NCBI RefSeq assembly: GCF_031143425.1
Contig: NC_090444.1
Coordinates: 58,151,533 to 58,215,532 of the forward strand
DNA from: Pleurodeles waltl
Taxonomy: Eukaryota > Chordata > Amphibia > Caudata > Salamandridae
Length of the DNA stretch: 64,000 bases
Direction: 5' to 3'
The notes below the pieces were generated by a model, which searched no databases, was not told the DNA's origin, and worked only from the letters and a program-made list of their open reading frames with translations. Position numbers and translations under genes: made by a program. The first letter of the stretch is position 1. Every line of letters starts with the position of its first letter. Positions 1 to 11,130 of this stretch are shown one piece after another.

Positions 1-299
1 AGGCAGGCAGCCGTCCACCCCAAATAATGATCCAAATTCTTACAAGTGTGCTAGTGCCAGAATTTTGCCACAACTGGCACCAAAACACAAAATTACATCC
101 AATATGTCAGCATTTTGCCCTGGGTACCCCATTTTCCAAGAATTATGTTCAGTGCAATGGACCACCATTTTGCTAAGAATTACCATCAATATTCGAGTGC
201 CAACATTTTGCCATGGCTGATCAGTATGACATGAATCACCAGCAGTATGCCATGATCAGTGGCAGACTTGCAAGAATACTCACTGTTTCACAAAAACAC
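1..299. other. unassigned sequence
   Basis: I see no reading frame, repeat or regulatory signal that I can name here. It lies upstream of the WAP gene and looks like ordinary non-coding DNA. The phrase 'gccaacattttgcc' and near variants recur several times between 50 and 220, which hints at an old local duplication too diverged to define. Confidence 0.4.
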
Positions 300-622
300 A
301 TGCTCACTCCCTCATGCTTACTTACATTGGCTCGCTGACACTCATTATAACTCACTCAAACTTACTCTGTCACTTACTGTCACTCCCTAACACTCCACAA
401 TGCACATTCACTCTCACTGCCACTCAGTTACACTCACTCTCAAAGTATCAGGCTATCATTCCTACTCAGTATCACTTATTCGCATTCACTCTCACTTATC
501 CTCACTCAAAGTTACACTCACTCTCAAGTATTGTCACTAAACTAGTGTCACTTACTTTCACTCACTCAATTTCACTCACATAGACACACATTTCGGTAGT
601 CTCTCTCTCTCACATACACACA
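300..622. repeat. low-complexity CACTCA/CTCACT-rich tract
   Basis: About 300 bases are dominated by imperfect repeats of CACTCA, ACTCAC and CACTCT, grading into CTCTCTCACA near 600. The purine/pyrimidine bias on one strand keeps a short reading frame open (314-583). That frame is leucine-, serine- and threonine-rich, with no domain, and I treat it as a by-product of the repeat. It resembles a decayed microsatellite. Confidence 0.7.
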
Positions 623-1246
623 AACCGCCTCTCTTTGTCACCCAGAGGCAACCATCGACAGATCGTTGTCACTTTCCTTCAGCTGCTAATGTTCATTGGG
701 CCCCGGGCATGGATGTCATTTAGGGGTCTCCAGGGGTCTCCAGCGACCCCTAGCTTGCCCCTTGCGAACCCGTGGCCCTGCCTTTGCAACCCTTGGACTC
801 AGAGGGGGCACAAACATTGCCTGGAAGACAGAAGCAGCTCCTTCTCTTGGACATCGGATGGGGCTCGAATCTCCTTGTATTTTGTCATTTGTAGGTCGAG
901 CGTTAGCGTTCGGCCTGCTGTATACTAAAGTATACAATAGATTGAGCTCCAGCATTCTGATTTGTTAGTTGCAGAGTCTTTAAAAAATCCTTGCTTGCTA
1001 GTGGTCAGTTCTGCCTCTTTGTCCAGCCTTTTTTCACTTTGGGAGCAGCACAAAGTACTGTGTAATTACGCTCTGTCCTGTTTATCTCTTCTGAAGGGGA
1101 CTTTTTCTTTCAGTATTGCCCTGTTTGCCTTGCACCGTGGGTGTGTGTTCAGTCCCTCCTCCCCACCAGCTCCCTCTGTAAACATAAACCAACATCAGAG
1201 AGTGGCTTTTCCAGGGCCAGCTCACCCTCGCTCTCTTCCTCTTGTT
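623..1246. other. unassigned sequence
   Basis: Several overlapping short frames exist on both strands, but none has a recognisable domain and none is supported by splice or promoter signals. I see no repeat family that recurs elsewhere in the window. Confidence 0.35.
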
Positions 1247-1442
1247 ATTTTTTGATTTAGGCACCGGCGTCGCCGGGACTCGAACCTAGCTCACCTGTTC
1301 CAAAGTGAGCAGCTCAGCATTTTACGCTACATCCTCTCTCTACGTATTTCTGGTTTTGGAAAACATCACACTGCCAGCTTGTACTGACTGGGGGCTGGCA
1401 TTCACATGGCTCTTACCCTCCATTAACCCCTGAGACAGAGTG
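1247..1442 (-). repeat. retroposon copy A with a 3' tRNA-like module
   Basis: On the minus strand about 110 bases of body run into a tRNA-like stretch (about 1336-1262) with a B-box-like GGTTCGAGTCCCGG, a T-arm with one mismatch and a hairpin with arms GCTCAC/GTGAGC. An A-rich tail follows (complement of the T run just below 1253). A related copy lies at 2344-2510. The acceptor stem does not close, so this is not a working tRNA gene. The tRNA-like part sits at the 3' end of the unit, whereas tRNA-derived SINEs usually carry it at the 5' end. Confidence 0.55.
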
Positions 1443-2137
1443 TAAAAAAGTGATGGCAGTGTAAAATCATTCTGTCGTCCATTTCCTCTCCCACAGCAGT
1501 GCTCGCATCTGTGGCAAAACACGGCCTTTGTTGTTATATATCCTGAATAAATATCATACATTTTTATTCCTAATTGTGATGTCCGTACAGCATCATATAT
1601 TTGGAATAATCAGTTGTAAACACCAGTACTTTTGTTCTTCATGTCCGGTCTACAGAAAACAGTGCTTAAATAACAAAACACAACATATCTCCTTTGGCTT
1701 GAATTAGATCATCCCCTGTCATGGTCTGAAAACCGTAAGACTTATTCACCCTTCAGACCCATGTGCAGTTACTTCAAAGACACACAGCCACGCCCAAGCA
1801 CCCGCCCCTCGCTCCCCTTCCCGCTGTTTCAAGAACCCTAAAAACATCTTTGAGGGGACAGCTGAGGGGAGTACAAGCGGATGCCAGCTCTTGTCGGAAG
1901 ATATGTGCTTGCTTTGAATGGTTCCAGACAATTGTCTGTGGAAGGTGTTGGGTGTCAGTGCTGCATTCAGCATGCGGATAGCTGTGCAAACTTAAGTGTG
2001 TATGAACAAATCATAGGCGGCTTGTATGTGCTATTACAGCAGAAAGCACAAGCTTGCAACGGCACAGTGATGATGTCTGACATGCAAGTTTTGCTCATTA
2101 CTCTTAAAACCCATCACAAAGTGAAAAATCGAGCAGT
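1443..2137. other. unassigned sequence
   Basis: Short overlapping frames on both strands between 1746 and 2156 show no domain. Nothing here recurs elsewhere in the window as far as I can see. Confidence 0.35.
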
Positions 2138-2270
2138 TGGTAAAGTTGCTCAGTGAAGTAATATGTTCTTTTAACACCTCTGCGTGTGACCTAGAGGTAA
2201 TTTGTTCTAATCTCACCGGGTCTGTTCAACTTTTCATCCTTCCGAGGTGATAAAATGAGTATCATTCAGT
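2138..2270 (+). repeat. tRNA-derived SINE fragment
   Basis: A degenerate RNA polymerase III promoter is readable: an A-box-like GTTGCTCAGTGAAG at 2145-2158 and a B-box-like GTTCTAATCTC at 2204-2214, about 60 bases apart as in a tRNA. It is followed by TTCATCCTTCCGAGG and TAAAATGAGTA (about 2233-2261). I recognise that block as the conserved segment downstream of the tRNA head in many vertebrate tRNA-derived SINEs. No tail or TSD was identified, so this is probably a truncated old copy. Confidence 0.55.
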
Positions 2271-2343
2271 TGTGTTCGCTTTACTTTCTGTGCGCTTGTT
2301 TGCAGTTTCCGTTTCGCCATTGTTAACAATTGCAATGTATTAA

Positions 2344-2510
2344 TTTTTTATTTAGGCACCGGGGACCCGGAGACTTGAACCTGGCTCCCCAGTTCCACAT
2401 CCTCTCTCTACAATTTGCTGGTTTTGGAAAAAATCACTTTGCCAACTTGTACTGGCTGGGGGCTGGCTTTCACATGGCTCTCACCCGCCATCAATCACTG
2501 AGACAGAGTG
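2344..2510 (-). repeat. retroposon copy B, tRNA-like module partly deleted
   Basis: This matches copy A (1247-1442) from the T-rich edge through 'atttaggcaccgg' to 'gagacagagtg'. About 26 bases that form the D-arm and anticodon-arm side of the tRNA-like module in copy A are missing, with a clean join between 'gttcca' and 'catcctctctcta'. Two separate copies with shared edges show a dispersed repeat rather than a chance tRNA look-alike. Confidence 0.55.
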
Positions 2511-5500
2511 CACAGCACACTGCCCCTGCAGCCTTTTCCAGCCGGCTGTTATTATACCACACTGGTAGTATTTGTACTAAAATTAGTATCTTCGCCCTTC
2601 ACGTGTGTCAACTATGACAAATTAGCAAAACCCTTTCTCTGTTGACTTGAAGGGAATCACGCCTCTAAAAACAGACCTCTCAATCAACAATTTTAACATA
2701 GGGCCTTTCAGTGGCTTGGCCCACAACAACACTATCTCCACACTTCAAAGGCTAAGTGTTATTTACGAGGTGTTTGTTTTGTTTTGGCTTTGTGTAAAAT
2801 TTCACATTCTTGCATCCATAATTGGTCACTTTAAGTACGTGGCCTACTCTATTCTAAGAGGTGGTTTGGGGTAAGGACTTTTTAAAAGCAACACCAATAG
2901 CTCTAACTCTGGCAAATGCGAGACCTATTGCAATGCAAATGCTTGTTTTATTTTCTACTAGTGAATCACACTGCATTATTCACTATAAGTATAGTAAAAA
3001 CATGCAATCATATTAGCTAGAATATATCCCTCCAAGGAAAGCTGAGGAAAGAAATCAACATTCTTTTAAATGTTTGTTGTATGCATGCATTCAGGGGAGA
3101 GTGTGTGTGTGATTGTGTATTAATGTGTACGCATCTGTGCGTGAGTGAATGTACCGGTCTAAGGGGCATGATCTCACTTCCGCTACCCCTGGCCTTTGGT
3201 GAATTGAGGTTCATGGCCCCAGGACCCGTAGAGCCACCACGTGTGGCCCCCATTGCTAAAAAGATCCATGTAATGTAGATACCAGTACATATTACCTACC
3301 AGGCCTCTCTACCTAGAGTCCCTCTTCCAACCTCAGTGCTGTCAGAGCAATCAGGGTCGGTGCTTCTGGGACTCAAGAATCCATCAGTTGTAATAAGATG
3401 CGTGATGGGGACTGAGATCCCCTTGATTGCTTAGTGGTTCTGGGGTGCTGGTCATGAAGGCTGCCGGGGGAGTAGATGTTTATTTCCGGTTGTTTCCCAG
3501 TGTTGCAGAAGGTCCTCAGCTCTCACAAGCTCTCCTGCAAATTCAGCGGCACTGAGGAGCTCCTCAGGTCATGACGGCCCTCCAGTCATGTCTCCTGTTT
3601 CAGGACACTGAGCTGACTACAGAGCTCTACTACTCCCCTGTGTCCGGCCTTCGCTGGGTGCACCCACTGAAGTATCCCCATAATCGTTAATAAGTCAAGA
3701 CATTATCAATGGATGGTCGAAGGCCCATGCAGCAGTTGTCCTGTGCTGTCCTACTCCTCATTTCAACATTTTTGACTGTCTGAATGTTTTCTACTACGGA
3801 GGAGTTTAGGGCTCTGGTGAACATGATCCATTTTTATTGTTATTTTTTAGTAGCGTTAGGTTAATTGGTAACCTTGAATGTTTTGCTGACTGTGCTCTTG
3901 ATGAAATTTAGTTCATATCCAAATTTGCTTGAGGGGATTCCAAACTTAAGTGTAGTTTTCTGCAGTCAAACATCTGTTCCAGTCACGAACCAAAGGCAGA
4001 AGTTTAAAGAAACTTGAGGGGCCCCCTGTAAAGTACCTGAATGGGAGCCCCAACTTCTAGACGCAGTCAGGGGCCTGCTGTCCGTGCACCAAGCTGAGTG
4101 AGCCCCTGGAACTCGGTACCCCTCACCCCCAACACACCATTCTCCCCATGCCCCCGCGTGCACAGCGGAGGCTGCAGATGCCTTTGTTACGCCACTGATG
4201 AAAAGAGTGATGACGCAGAAAAAGAGGGTCCTACGTATATTCATGTGTGTTGTATAATCAAACCATATAATGGCAGAGTGATGTTAGTGAAAGAAATAAT
4301 GTACGAGGGAAAATGTGCCCTTGTGGTAGTTCGCCATCATTGTAAACAAGCTTTATTAATCATGAAGTATTGAAAATGTAGTAATCCGTCATAATTGCAA
4401 ATGTATGCCATGATTTCGTGTTTAAAATTGGCTTGCTTAGCTTAAATTTAGTAGAGGCTTTGGCCTAGTTGCCTGGTTTTAATTTCTAACTGCGTGGCTT
4501 TTCCTTGAACTAATAAAACATATATTCTTGCTTGAAGTTGTATTTTTCCAGTGGAGACGAGTAATGCACTTACCTTCAAGGTTTCGTACTAGGCCGGTTT
4601 CATCCCCTTTGATACAAGGTCAGTCTCTGCAGGTGCGGACAATGAAGGTACAAATGGTAAAAATAATTGGCAAACCATGTTTCAACTTGTGTTCCGAGGC
4701 TCCAAGGACAGTGTATGCATAAATGAGCGCTAGTAAAAGACAATTTCCATTGGTCAATTTGAAGCCAACCTATGAACCCTCCAATGGAAGAACCTGCAGA
4801 ATTTGGAATGTTTCTTACTTAAACCTACTGAACAAAGAGAAGTCAGCCATTTTCCTCGATGCCAATTTGAAGCCAGATGCAAGACTCCATTTTGGACGAC
4901 ACTCTGATGCCCTCTTCTCTATCTGAGAGAAAGAGACTTTGAGAATTCTCACCCTAGATACTTTAACTTTGATTTGCCCCGTCTTGCCCATGCAGTAACT
5001 TTGCCCCATTCTCCTTGCTGCTGCAAGGAAACTTGCCCTTAGTTTTGCCCCTTTTAACCTGCCCATGCTGATCGAACCGGTACCTGAGGGACGAAGACAT
5101 TCTTGAATGCTGTTTGTATTTGGTAAATATGAAAGGATAAATGTATTATGCATAGTGTTTTTCCTTTTAGGTACCAACTGCTATTTTGATAGGGCCCAAG
5201 CTAGGAGTTTTCCAAATTTGTGTTGACTAAATTCGTTTTGCATGAAGCCCCACATGCCAATGCTAATTAGAGGTTAGTTGAGGTATTCATTCGATGCACC
5301 ATGTCAATTTGAGATCTTGTTATGCTGACCAACGTATGAAATCAGTCAAATACAATTAGTCCTATTAGTGATTTGCATTGCCATAACTGAATGTATTATT
5401 GTTCAGATTTTGCGTAGATTGCGTTTCTTTCGCCGTTATGGACAGCTAGTAATGTTCATATACATGTATCATTTGGTTTTGAGACAAATATATATCGTGC

Positions 5501-5690
5501 TAGCTTTGTTAATATAGAAAATAAATTCACAAACTTTTAATAAACTGGTGTGGTTATTCATGACTGAAAGGTCATGGTGCGCCGAAATACCAACTGTTAT
5601 TGATTTCTGATGTACTACATTGATCTAATATTGAGTATTGATTACTGATTACGATAGTTATTGATTATTGATTTGAGTGACTCGACTATT
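2511..5690. other. long unassigned upstream region
   Basis: About 3.2 kb upstream of the WAP promoter. It contains a short TG-rich tract near 3100-3150 and scattered frames below 120 residues with no recognisable domain. Part of it, such as the AT-rich stretch 5330-5560, may be very old mobile DNA, but I find no TIR, LTR or poly-A tail to anchor that. Confidence 0.35.
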
Positions 5691-5927
5691 CTAGGATGAG
5701 GAGAGCCCGACTCGGTTAAAAGATTCACCGACCTCCAACGTGTCCAGGTACAGGTAATTTATAAGGGCTGGACGCGTTATCAAGAGAAAAGGCATAAAAC
5801 CGGTTTGTTGAGATGCTGTCTCTGTAACGATGCAGCCCGTGACGGGGATTGTTTGGAAACATCCTTGGCTGGTGTTACGTCTGCCTTTGCCAGCGTCATC
5901 CTTCCGCCTCTTCGCCCTGTGTTGTGC

Positions 5928-5933
5928 TATAAA
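5928..5933 (+). promoter_or_regulatory. TATA box of the WAP gene
   Basis: TATAAA lies 51 bases before the ATG at 5979. Transcription would be expected to start about 25-30 bases downstream, near 5958, giving a 5' UTR of roughly 20 bases. The sequence immediately upstream is more GC-rich than its surroundings. The match of TATA position, short UTR and signal-peptide start is the support; no transcript was available. Confidence 0.6.
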
Positions 5934-5978
5934 TCCTAGTCAGGAGAGCAGCAGAAATTCACATTTTGCTGCCCAGCC

Positions 5979-6069
5979 ATGATGAAGACTTCAGTCACCA
6001 TCTTGCTCCTTGCCGCCCTCCTTGGGCTCTGCGAGACGCTTCCAGTGGAGGGAGGGGGCTCTCCTGCAG
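5979..6069 (+). CDS. WAP-domain secreted protein, exon 1 (signal peptide)
   Basis: Exon 1 encodes 30 residues plus one base of the next codon. It begins with two Met codons (5979 and 5982), then Lys, then a hydrophobic core (TILLLAALLGL) and a likely signal-peptidase site around CETLP, followed by a glycine-rich GGGSPAG. The exon ends at a consensus donor (CAG|GTGAGT, donor GT at 6070), leaving phase 1. The layout of a secretory leader in exon 1 and a WAP domain in a phase-1 exon 2 is typical of WFDC-type genes. The first ATG is chosen because it is the nearest to the TATA box and the second simply follows it in frame. The product should be exported. Whether it acts as a protease inhibitor or antimicrobial cannot be told from this exon. 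Confidence 0.8.
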
Positions 6070-6169
6070 GTGAGTGCGCAGGGTTCAGGCCCTCAGTATC
6101 TCACTGCTCAATGTGTCTGAGGGGTTGAGTTTCTGTCTCCTTGTGCAGAAATAAGTGAATTTGCCTCTA

Positions 6170-7731
6170 CAGGGAGTGCAGAATTATTAAGCAAATGAGT
6201 ATTTTGACCACATCATCCTCTTTATACATGTTGTCTTACTCCAAGCTGTATAGGCTCGAAAGCCTACTACCAATTCAGCATATTAGGTGATGTGCATCTC
6301 TGTAATGAGAAGGGGTGTGGTCTAATGACATCAACACCCTATATCAGGTGTGCATAATTATTAGGCAACTTCCTTTCCTTTGGCAAAATGGGTCAAAAGA
6401 AGGACTTGACAGGCTCCGAAAAGTCAAAAATAGTGAGATATCTTGCAGAGGGATGCAGCACTCTTAAAATTGCAAAGCTTCTGAAGCGTGATCATCGAAC
6501 AATCAAGCGTTTCATTCAAAATAGTCAACAGGGTCGCAAGAAGCGTGTGGAAAAACCAAGGCGCAAAATAACTGCCCATGAACTGAGAAAAGTCAAGCGT
6601 GCAGCTGCCACGATGCCACTTGCCACCAGTTTGGCCATATTTCAGAGCTGCAACATCACTGGAGTGCCCAAAAGCACAAGGTGTGCAATACTCAGAGACA
6701 TGGCCAAGGTAAGAAAGGCTGAAAGACGACCACCACTGAACAAGACACACAAGCTGAAACGTCAAGACTGGGCCAAGAAATATCTCAAGACTGATTTTTC
6801 TAAGGTTTTATGGACTGATGAAATGAGAGTGAGTCTTGATGGGCCAGATGGATGGGCCCGTGGCTGGATTGGTAAAGGGCAGAGAGCTCCAGTCCGACTC
6901 AGACGCCAGCAAGGTGGAGGTGGAGTACTGGTTTGGGCTGGTATCATCAAAGATGAGCTTGTGGGGCCTTTTCGGGTTGAGGATGGAGTCAAGCTCAACT
7001 CCCAGTCCTACTGCCAGTTCCTGGAAGACACCTTCTTCAAGCAGTGGTACAGGAAGAAGTCTGCATCCTTCAAGAAAAACATGATTTTCATGCAGGACAA
7101 TGCTCCATCACACGCGTCCAAGTACTCCACAGCGTGGCTGGCAAGAAAGGGTATAAAAGAAGGAAATCTAATGACATGGCCTCCTTGTTCACCTGATCTG
7201 AACCCCATTGAGAACCTGTGGTCCATCATCAAATGTGAGATTTACAAGGAGGGAAAACAGTACACCTCTCTGAACAGTGTCTGGGAGGCTGTGGTTGCTG
7301 CTGCACGCAATGTTGATGGTGAACAGATCAAAACACTGACAGAATCCATGGATGGCAGGCTTTTGAGTGTCCTTGCAAAGAAAGGTGGCTATATTGGTCA
7401 CTGATTTGTTTTTGTTTTGTTTTTGAATGTCAGAAATGTATATTTGTGATGTTGAGATGTTATATTGGTTTCACTGGTAATAATAAATAATTGAAATGGG
7501 TATTTTTTTTTTTTTTGTTAAGTTGCCTAATAATTATGCACAGTAATAGTCACCTGCACACACAGATATCCCCCTAACATAGCTAAAACTAAAAACAAAC
7601 TAAAAACTACTTCCAAAAATATTCAGCTTTGATATTAATGAGTTTTTTGGGTTCATTGAGAACATGGTTGTTGTTCAATAATAAAATTAATCCTCAAAAA
7701 TACAACTTGCCTAATAATTCTGCACTCCCTG
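6170..7731 (+). mobile_element. complete Tc1-like transposon, DD37E type
   Basis: The 1,562-bp element is bounded by terminal inverted repeats that start CAGGGAGTGCAGAATTATTA and by a TA duplication on each side (6168-6169, 7732-7733). A second, inner pair of inverted repeats carries the same core: GCATAATTATTAGGCAAC near 6350 and its complement GTTGCCTAATAATTATGC near 7523. Each end therefore has two transposase-site-like blocks, the IR/DR layout of Sleeping Beauty-like elements. One intact transposase frame sits between them. The TIRs differ at only a few bases, so this is a young or well-preserved copy. It lies in intron 1 of the WAP gene, in the same orientation. Confidence 0.9.
6388..7404 (+). 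CDS. Tc1-like transposase, DD37E (TRT-like)
   Basis: The product is 338 residues, the usual length for Tc1 transposases, with no stop or frameshift. Residues 1-50 form the first helix-turn-helix (SEKSKIVRYLAEGCSTLKIA), and a basic stretch (KKRVEKPRRK) resembles the GRPR-like linker and nuclear-localisation region. The second DNA-binding segment runs to about 115. The catalytic triad is D144 (LWTDE), D237 (FMQDNAPSH) and E275 (SPDLNPIENLW). There are 37 residues between D237 and E275, against 34 in classical Tc1, which places it with the DD37E or TRT group known from fish and frogs. The start is the ATG 17 bases after the inner repeat. It would cut and paste its own element at TA sites in the nucleus. 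All catalytic residues are present, so activity is possible but unproven. Confidence 0.93.
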   Translation: MGQKKDLTGSEKSKIVRYLAEGCSTLKIAKLLKRDHRTIKRFIQNSQQGRKKRVEKPRRKITAHELRKVKRAAATMPLATSLAIFQSCNITGVPKSTRCAILRDMAKVRKAERRPPLNKTHKLKRQDWAKKYLKTDFSKVLWTDEMRVSLDGPDGWARGWIGKGQRAPVRLRRQQGGGGVLVWAGIIKDELVGPFRVEDGVKLNSQSYCQFLEDTFFKQWYRKKSASFKKNMIFMQDNAPSHASKYSTAWLARKGIKEGNLMTWPPCSPDLNPIENLWSIIKCEIYKEGKQYTSLNSVWEAVVAAARNVDGEQIKTLTESMDGRLLSVLAKKGGYIGH

Positions 7732-7733
7732 TA

Positions 7734-8166
7734 TTTTGTAAGAGACACACTATGAAGTCAGTAAAGTCTGCATAAAGTTGGTCAGGGTCTTTTATTTTTT
7801 AATGGTGGGAGGTGTTTTTTTTGGGAGAGTGGGTGTCAACTGCATCCATTAATGTGTTTTGTGCCATCGATGTTAAGTAGGTCCCTGGAATCCTTGAGAT
7901 ACAGGGGAGAAGGCTTTCACCTAAGGTCTTTGTATGTCAGTAATTTGCCAGGTCTCAGAGGGTCCTCATTCCATTTTGCAGTAGGCGAAGAGGGGCCACT
8001 GCTTTCCATTGTGCCACTGATGTGTGTATTGCTACTTAAAACACTGCAATGCTGCCTTGCATAAGTCTACGTCTGGCAGGCGTTAGTTAGTTGGAGCAAG
8101 GGTGTTCCCCTGCATCCACCCATGGTTTTTGAGTTCAGGTTTTTGATTTCAGTCCAGATTTACTAA
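7734..8166. other. unassigned intronic sequence
   Basis: No recognisable frame or repeat. It separates the Tc1-like element from the fold-back element. Confidence 0.4.
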
Positions 8167-8711
8167 CACCTGTAAACTTGAGTTTGTACCCACACTTGCT
8201 GGACACCTGACAATTTCTTCCTGGAGTTCCTAGCAGTGTGTGGTGCAACTCTGTAGGGTCAAATACATTTTTTCAACCCAACCTCGCTGGGATATGTTAA
8301 GTGTCGATGTGTTTCAGCCCCTTCAGTCTGGGCCTCATCAGGACGACACGCCTTTTATTTAACGAGTAGATTTTGAACTGGCGTTAGCTACGCTCGTGAC
8401 GCCGATTTACTCAGAAGGAACTCTGCCATATGAAGGGGGTGCACGCCGAACGCGGATTCCCAACGCAGATCGGCTCATGGTCCATTTGTGGACTTCCTCT
8501 GTTAAATCAAGACTTTGGTAGCACGTGGATTTCTCAGACTCAGACCTAAGTACATACCTATTAAGAGGCAGTGTTGTCCCTCAATAGTCCTGATGAGCCC
8601 AGACTGAAGGGGCCGAAATGTGTCGACACTTAACATGTCCTGGCGAGGTTGGGTTGAAAAATGTATTCGACTCTACAGAGGTGTCCAGCAAGTGTGGGTG
8701 CAAGAACCTAC
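8167..8711. mobile_element. fold-back element with ~150-bp inverted arms
   Basis: The left arm (about 8178-8343) and right arm (about 8587-8711) are near-complementary. Both hold CACACTTGCTGGACACC, TTCAACCCAACCTCG, TTAAGTGTCGA and CCCCTTCAGTCTGGG in mirrored order. The arms enclose about 240 bases of unrelated sequence, and the left arm has an extra segment near 8210-8240. There is no reading frame, so it would be a non-autonomous inverted-repeat element. No clear target-site duplication was found, and the outer edges are approximate. Confidence 0.65.
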
Positions 8712-9107
8712 AACCATAGCATTTAAGTCGATTACAACTAGAAACGTTCCCCGTAACCACTACCTCTCTCAGAGGAGATTAAGTTGGGGACAACCCACAG
8801 TTGACAGATTGCTTGCTCTCAAGTCTTCATTATGTATTTTAAATTTTATTATGTTGTGTAACACGTAGTTGTTGTATTTTTTGTGATCTGTGTTTATATA
8901 ATTGAGACATTTTGTCACAAATTGAATCATTTATGAGTCATTCTTCGCCCTGCTGAATCCGATCCAAATAAATACTGTAAAGAAATTAGACTACGAAGAA
9001 AGTATTGATCACTCTTTCTTCTGAATTTAGAGAAATTATCCTGGCCTTTTGACCAACTTTGTTCCACACTTCAGTACTTTTAGGCATGTAAAAACCCAAG
9101 TTTACCT
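8712..9107. other. unassigned intronic sequence
   Basis: AT-rich, with no frame, repeat or signal that I can name. Confidence 0.4.
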
Positions 9108-9760
9108 ACTGTTACATGGCCATTCACTGTCTCCTCCGTCTCTCACTCCTGGGTGTGGAGGAAGGTGTTGCAGAGTCCAGCTTTGTCAATGTCTGACGTT
9201 TGAGACCTATGTAGGAAAGCATTCTGGCATATGGGGTTTGTTAGCACACACCAAAGACCCTGGCAGCTGTTCTGCGGCAGCGCATACAGGGGACAATGTA
9301 GAAATATCTTTCCTGTCCTGGGCAAACTGGAACCCCCTGAACGTAAAAGGAAGGATATTTTTTAGGGGTGCAGAGCTAGAAACGAGGGACAAAGAAGGGA
9401 TCTGAGCAGACAAAAGCGAAGGCATCATGCAAGGTTTGAGCCAGGAAAAAGAAACAAAATGAAGGTAAACCTTTACAGTGTTACAAAATTCTAATAGAAA
9501 CGTCAGGACTATTTGAACCCTGTAGTGTGCCAAGATGAAACTAGTCTAAAGGTCTCCAAAGTTAAAAAAAAGAGGGCAAGTGTGCAAAACCTGGGTAAAG
9601 AAAGCTAAAATAAATCCAGCAAATAATCTAAAGCATGACAGAATATTACTGTGGATGGAATTGAGGACATTTAAAAATAATTTCAGAATTTGAAGAAAAC
9701 TAATTGAACTGTGGATGAAGTATAAAAAAAAAGTTCCAAAAAGTATTAGCTTTTGATAAA
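9108..9760 (+). repeat. dispersed direct repeat, copy 1
   Basis: The segment aligns in the same orientation with 18407-18990 over most of its length. Shared stretches include CCATTCACTGTCTCCTC, TCCAGCTTTG and CAAAATTCTAATAGA, then a run of shorter matches to about 9760. No domain is apparent on either strand. The two copies bracket the antisense ERV. They could be its long terminal repeats or an older duplicated repeat that the ERV sits between; see the findings. Confidence 0.6.
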
Positions 9761-11127
9761 TCATGTCCACAAACAGACAGAGCTATACCTAGAAGAATCT
9801 AGTGTAACTGAGTAAAAGAATTGAGGGCCAGATGTACTACAAACACCAAACTGAGATTTTACAGTATCATAATTTGGGTTTGCGATTCGGTACCTGTAAG
9901 AGGTGTGCTTAAGGCATCCCTTCCAAGTACTGAATCACAGTTGTATGTAGTAATATTTTGAGACTGAATTCCAGTTGCAAAACATTAATATTTTACAACC
10001 TCTTCAAAGGAGGTAGTAACTCATTCACAAATAGGACCCTTTCCCCTTTGAGAATGTTAAAAAACAAAAGAGCAGACATTGCCCATATACTTAGAGAGTT
10101 TACAACTGTTTCCAAACTAGGTCAACTGTTTAAAGCATTGAACATTTCCGCTATTTCCCAACATCACGCCAGCACAAATTGATATACATGACAGTTGCCT
10201 TAAAGGGGTAAACAGTCTCTTTTCCCTACTCAGGCATCCATGTATCCCACTTTAAAAAAGACCTGCTACATAGGAAGCTCACAAAGACAATTACTTACCT
10301 CTAAGTACAAATATCTTTTTGAAAAGCAGTCTCACTCTTGTTTTTTGTGCATGTCGCCCTGTTGAAAAAGGTGATGCAATCTAGACTCCTTTATTATTTC
10401 ACTAGTAAAACCAGTTATGCTCCCCAAAAATCCTTTTGAGACACAATATTTAAGGAGCTTATCTGGTGTAATAGATGCTATAGGGAAGTACTAGACAAGC
10501 TATGAATCCCAAAGGAGCGGGGTAGGTGAGGGGCCCCAAACTTTGACTACTGACTTCTAGCTACAAAGCTCTAGTGGCTCGCTCATTGGCTGGAATGCCT
10601 CTCTCTAGAGGAGACTCTAGCATACTGCTATACCAAGAAAGTCTCCATAGACTTTTTCTCCCAACTGTTAGACTCTGATGGGGGTCACTCTTATTTAGTA
10701 CCTACTGCATTCAGATGCTGCATTCTGCACCTATCTGTCACCAAACACATTGTCCTCTTTGCCCCAGCTTTCCCTCTATTTGACCTTCTCAGATGAGGTA
10801 GGTGATATTCTGCAGAAGATCTCCAAATCTAGGAAGTTGCAGGTGGCACAACCTTACATGCTGGCCATTTTTTGCCCTTTGCTTCCCTAATAGAAAATGT
10901 TAACATCCATAGGTGAGAGTTTGTGATATGCCGAGCTCTGGTTCACATTTTATGGATAACAGGGAATATCAATGAGGTAGACCCACACACACTCCCTAAT
11001 TCAAATGATAGATAGGTATATATGTCAGGATTCTGACATCCTGCCACTAGATGTCATTCACAAGGAACCTTTGAGAATCAGGCTTCACATCAGTATAGAA
11101 CAGCATATATACCAACACTTTCCATAC
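9761..11127. other. unassigned intronic sequence
   Basis: About 1.4 kb without a supportable gene. One frame (9958-10182, 74 residues) has no recognisable domain. Confidence 0.35.
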
Positions 11128-11130
11128 TTA

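Noticed and set aside
1261..1336. A tRNA gene on the minus strand
   Set aside because: A T-arm and one hairpin are present, but the acceptor stem does not pair and a related copy (2344) shows that it is part of a dispersed repeat.
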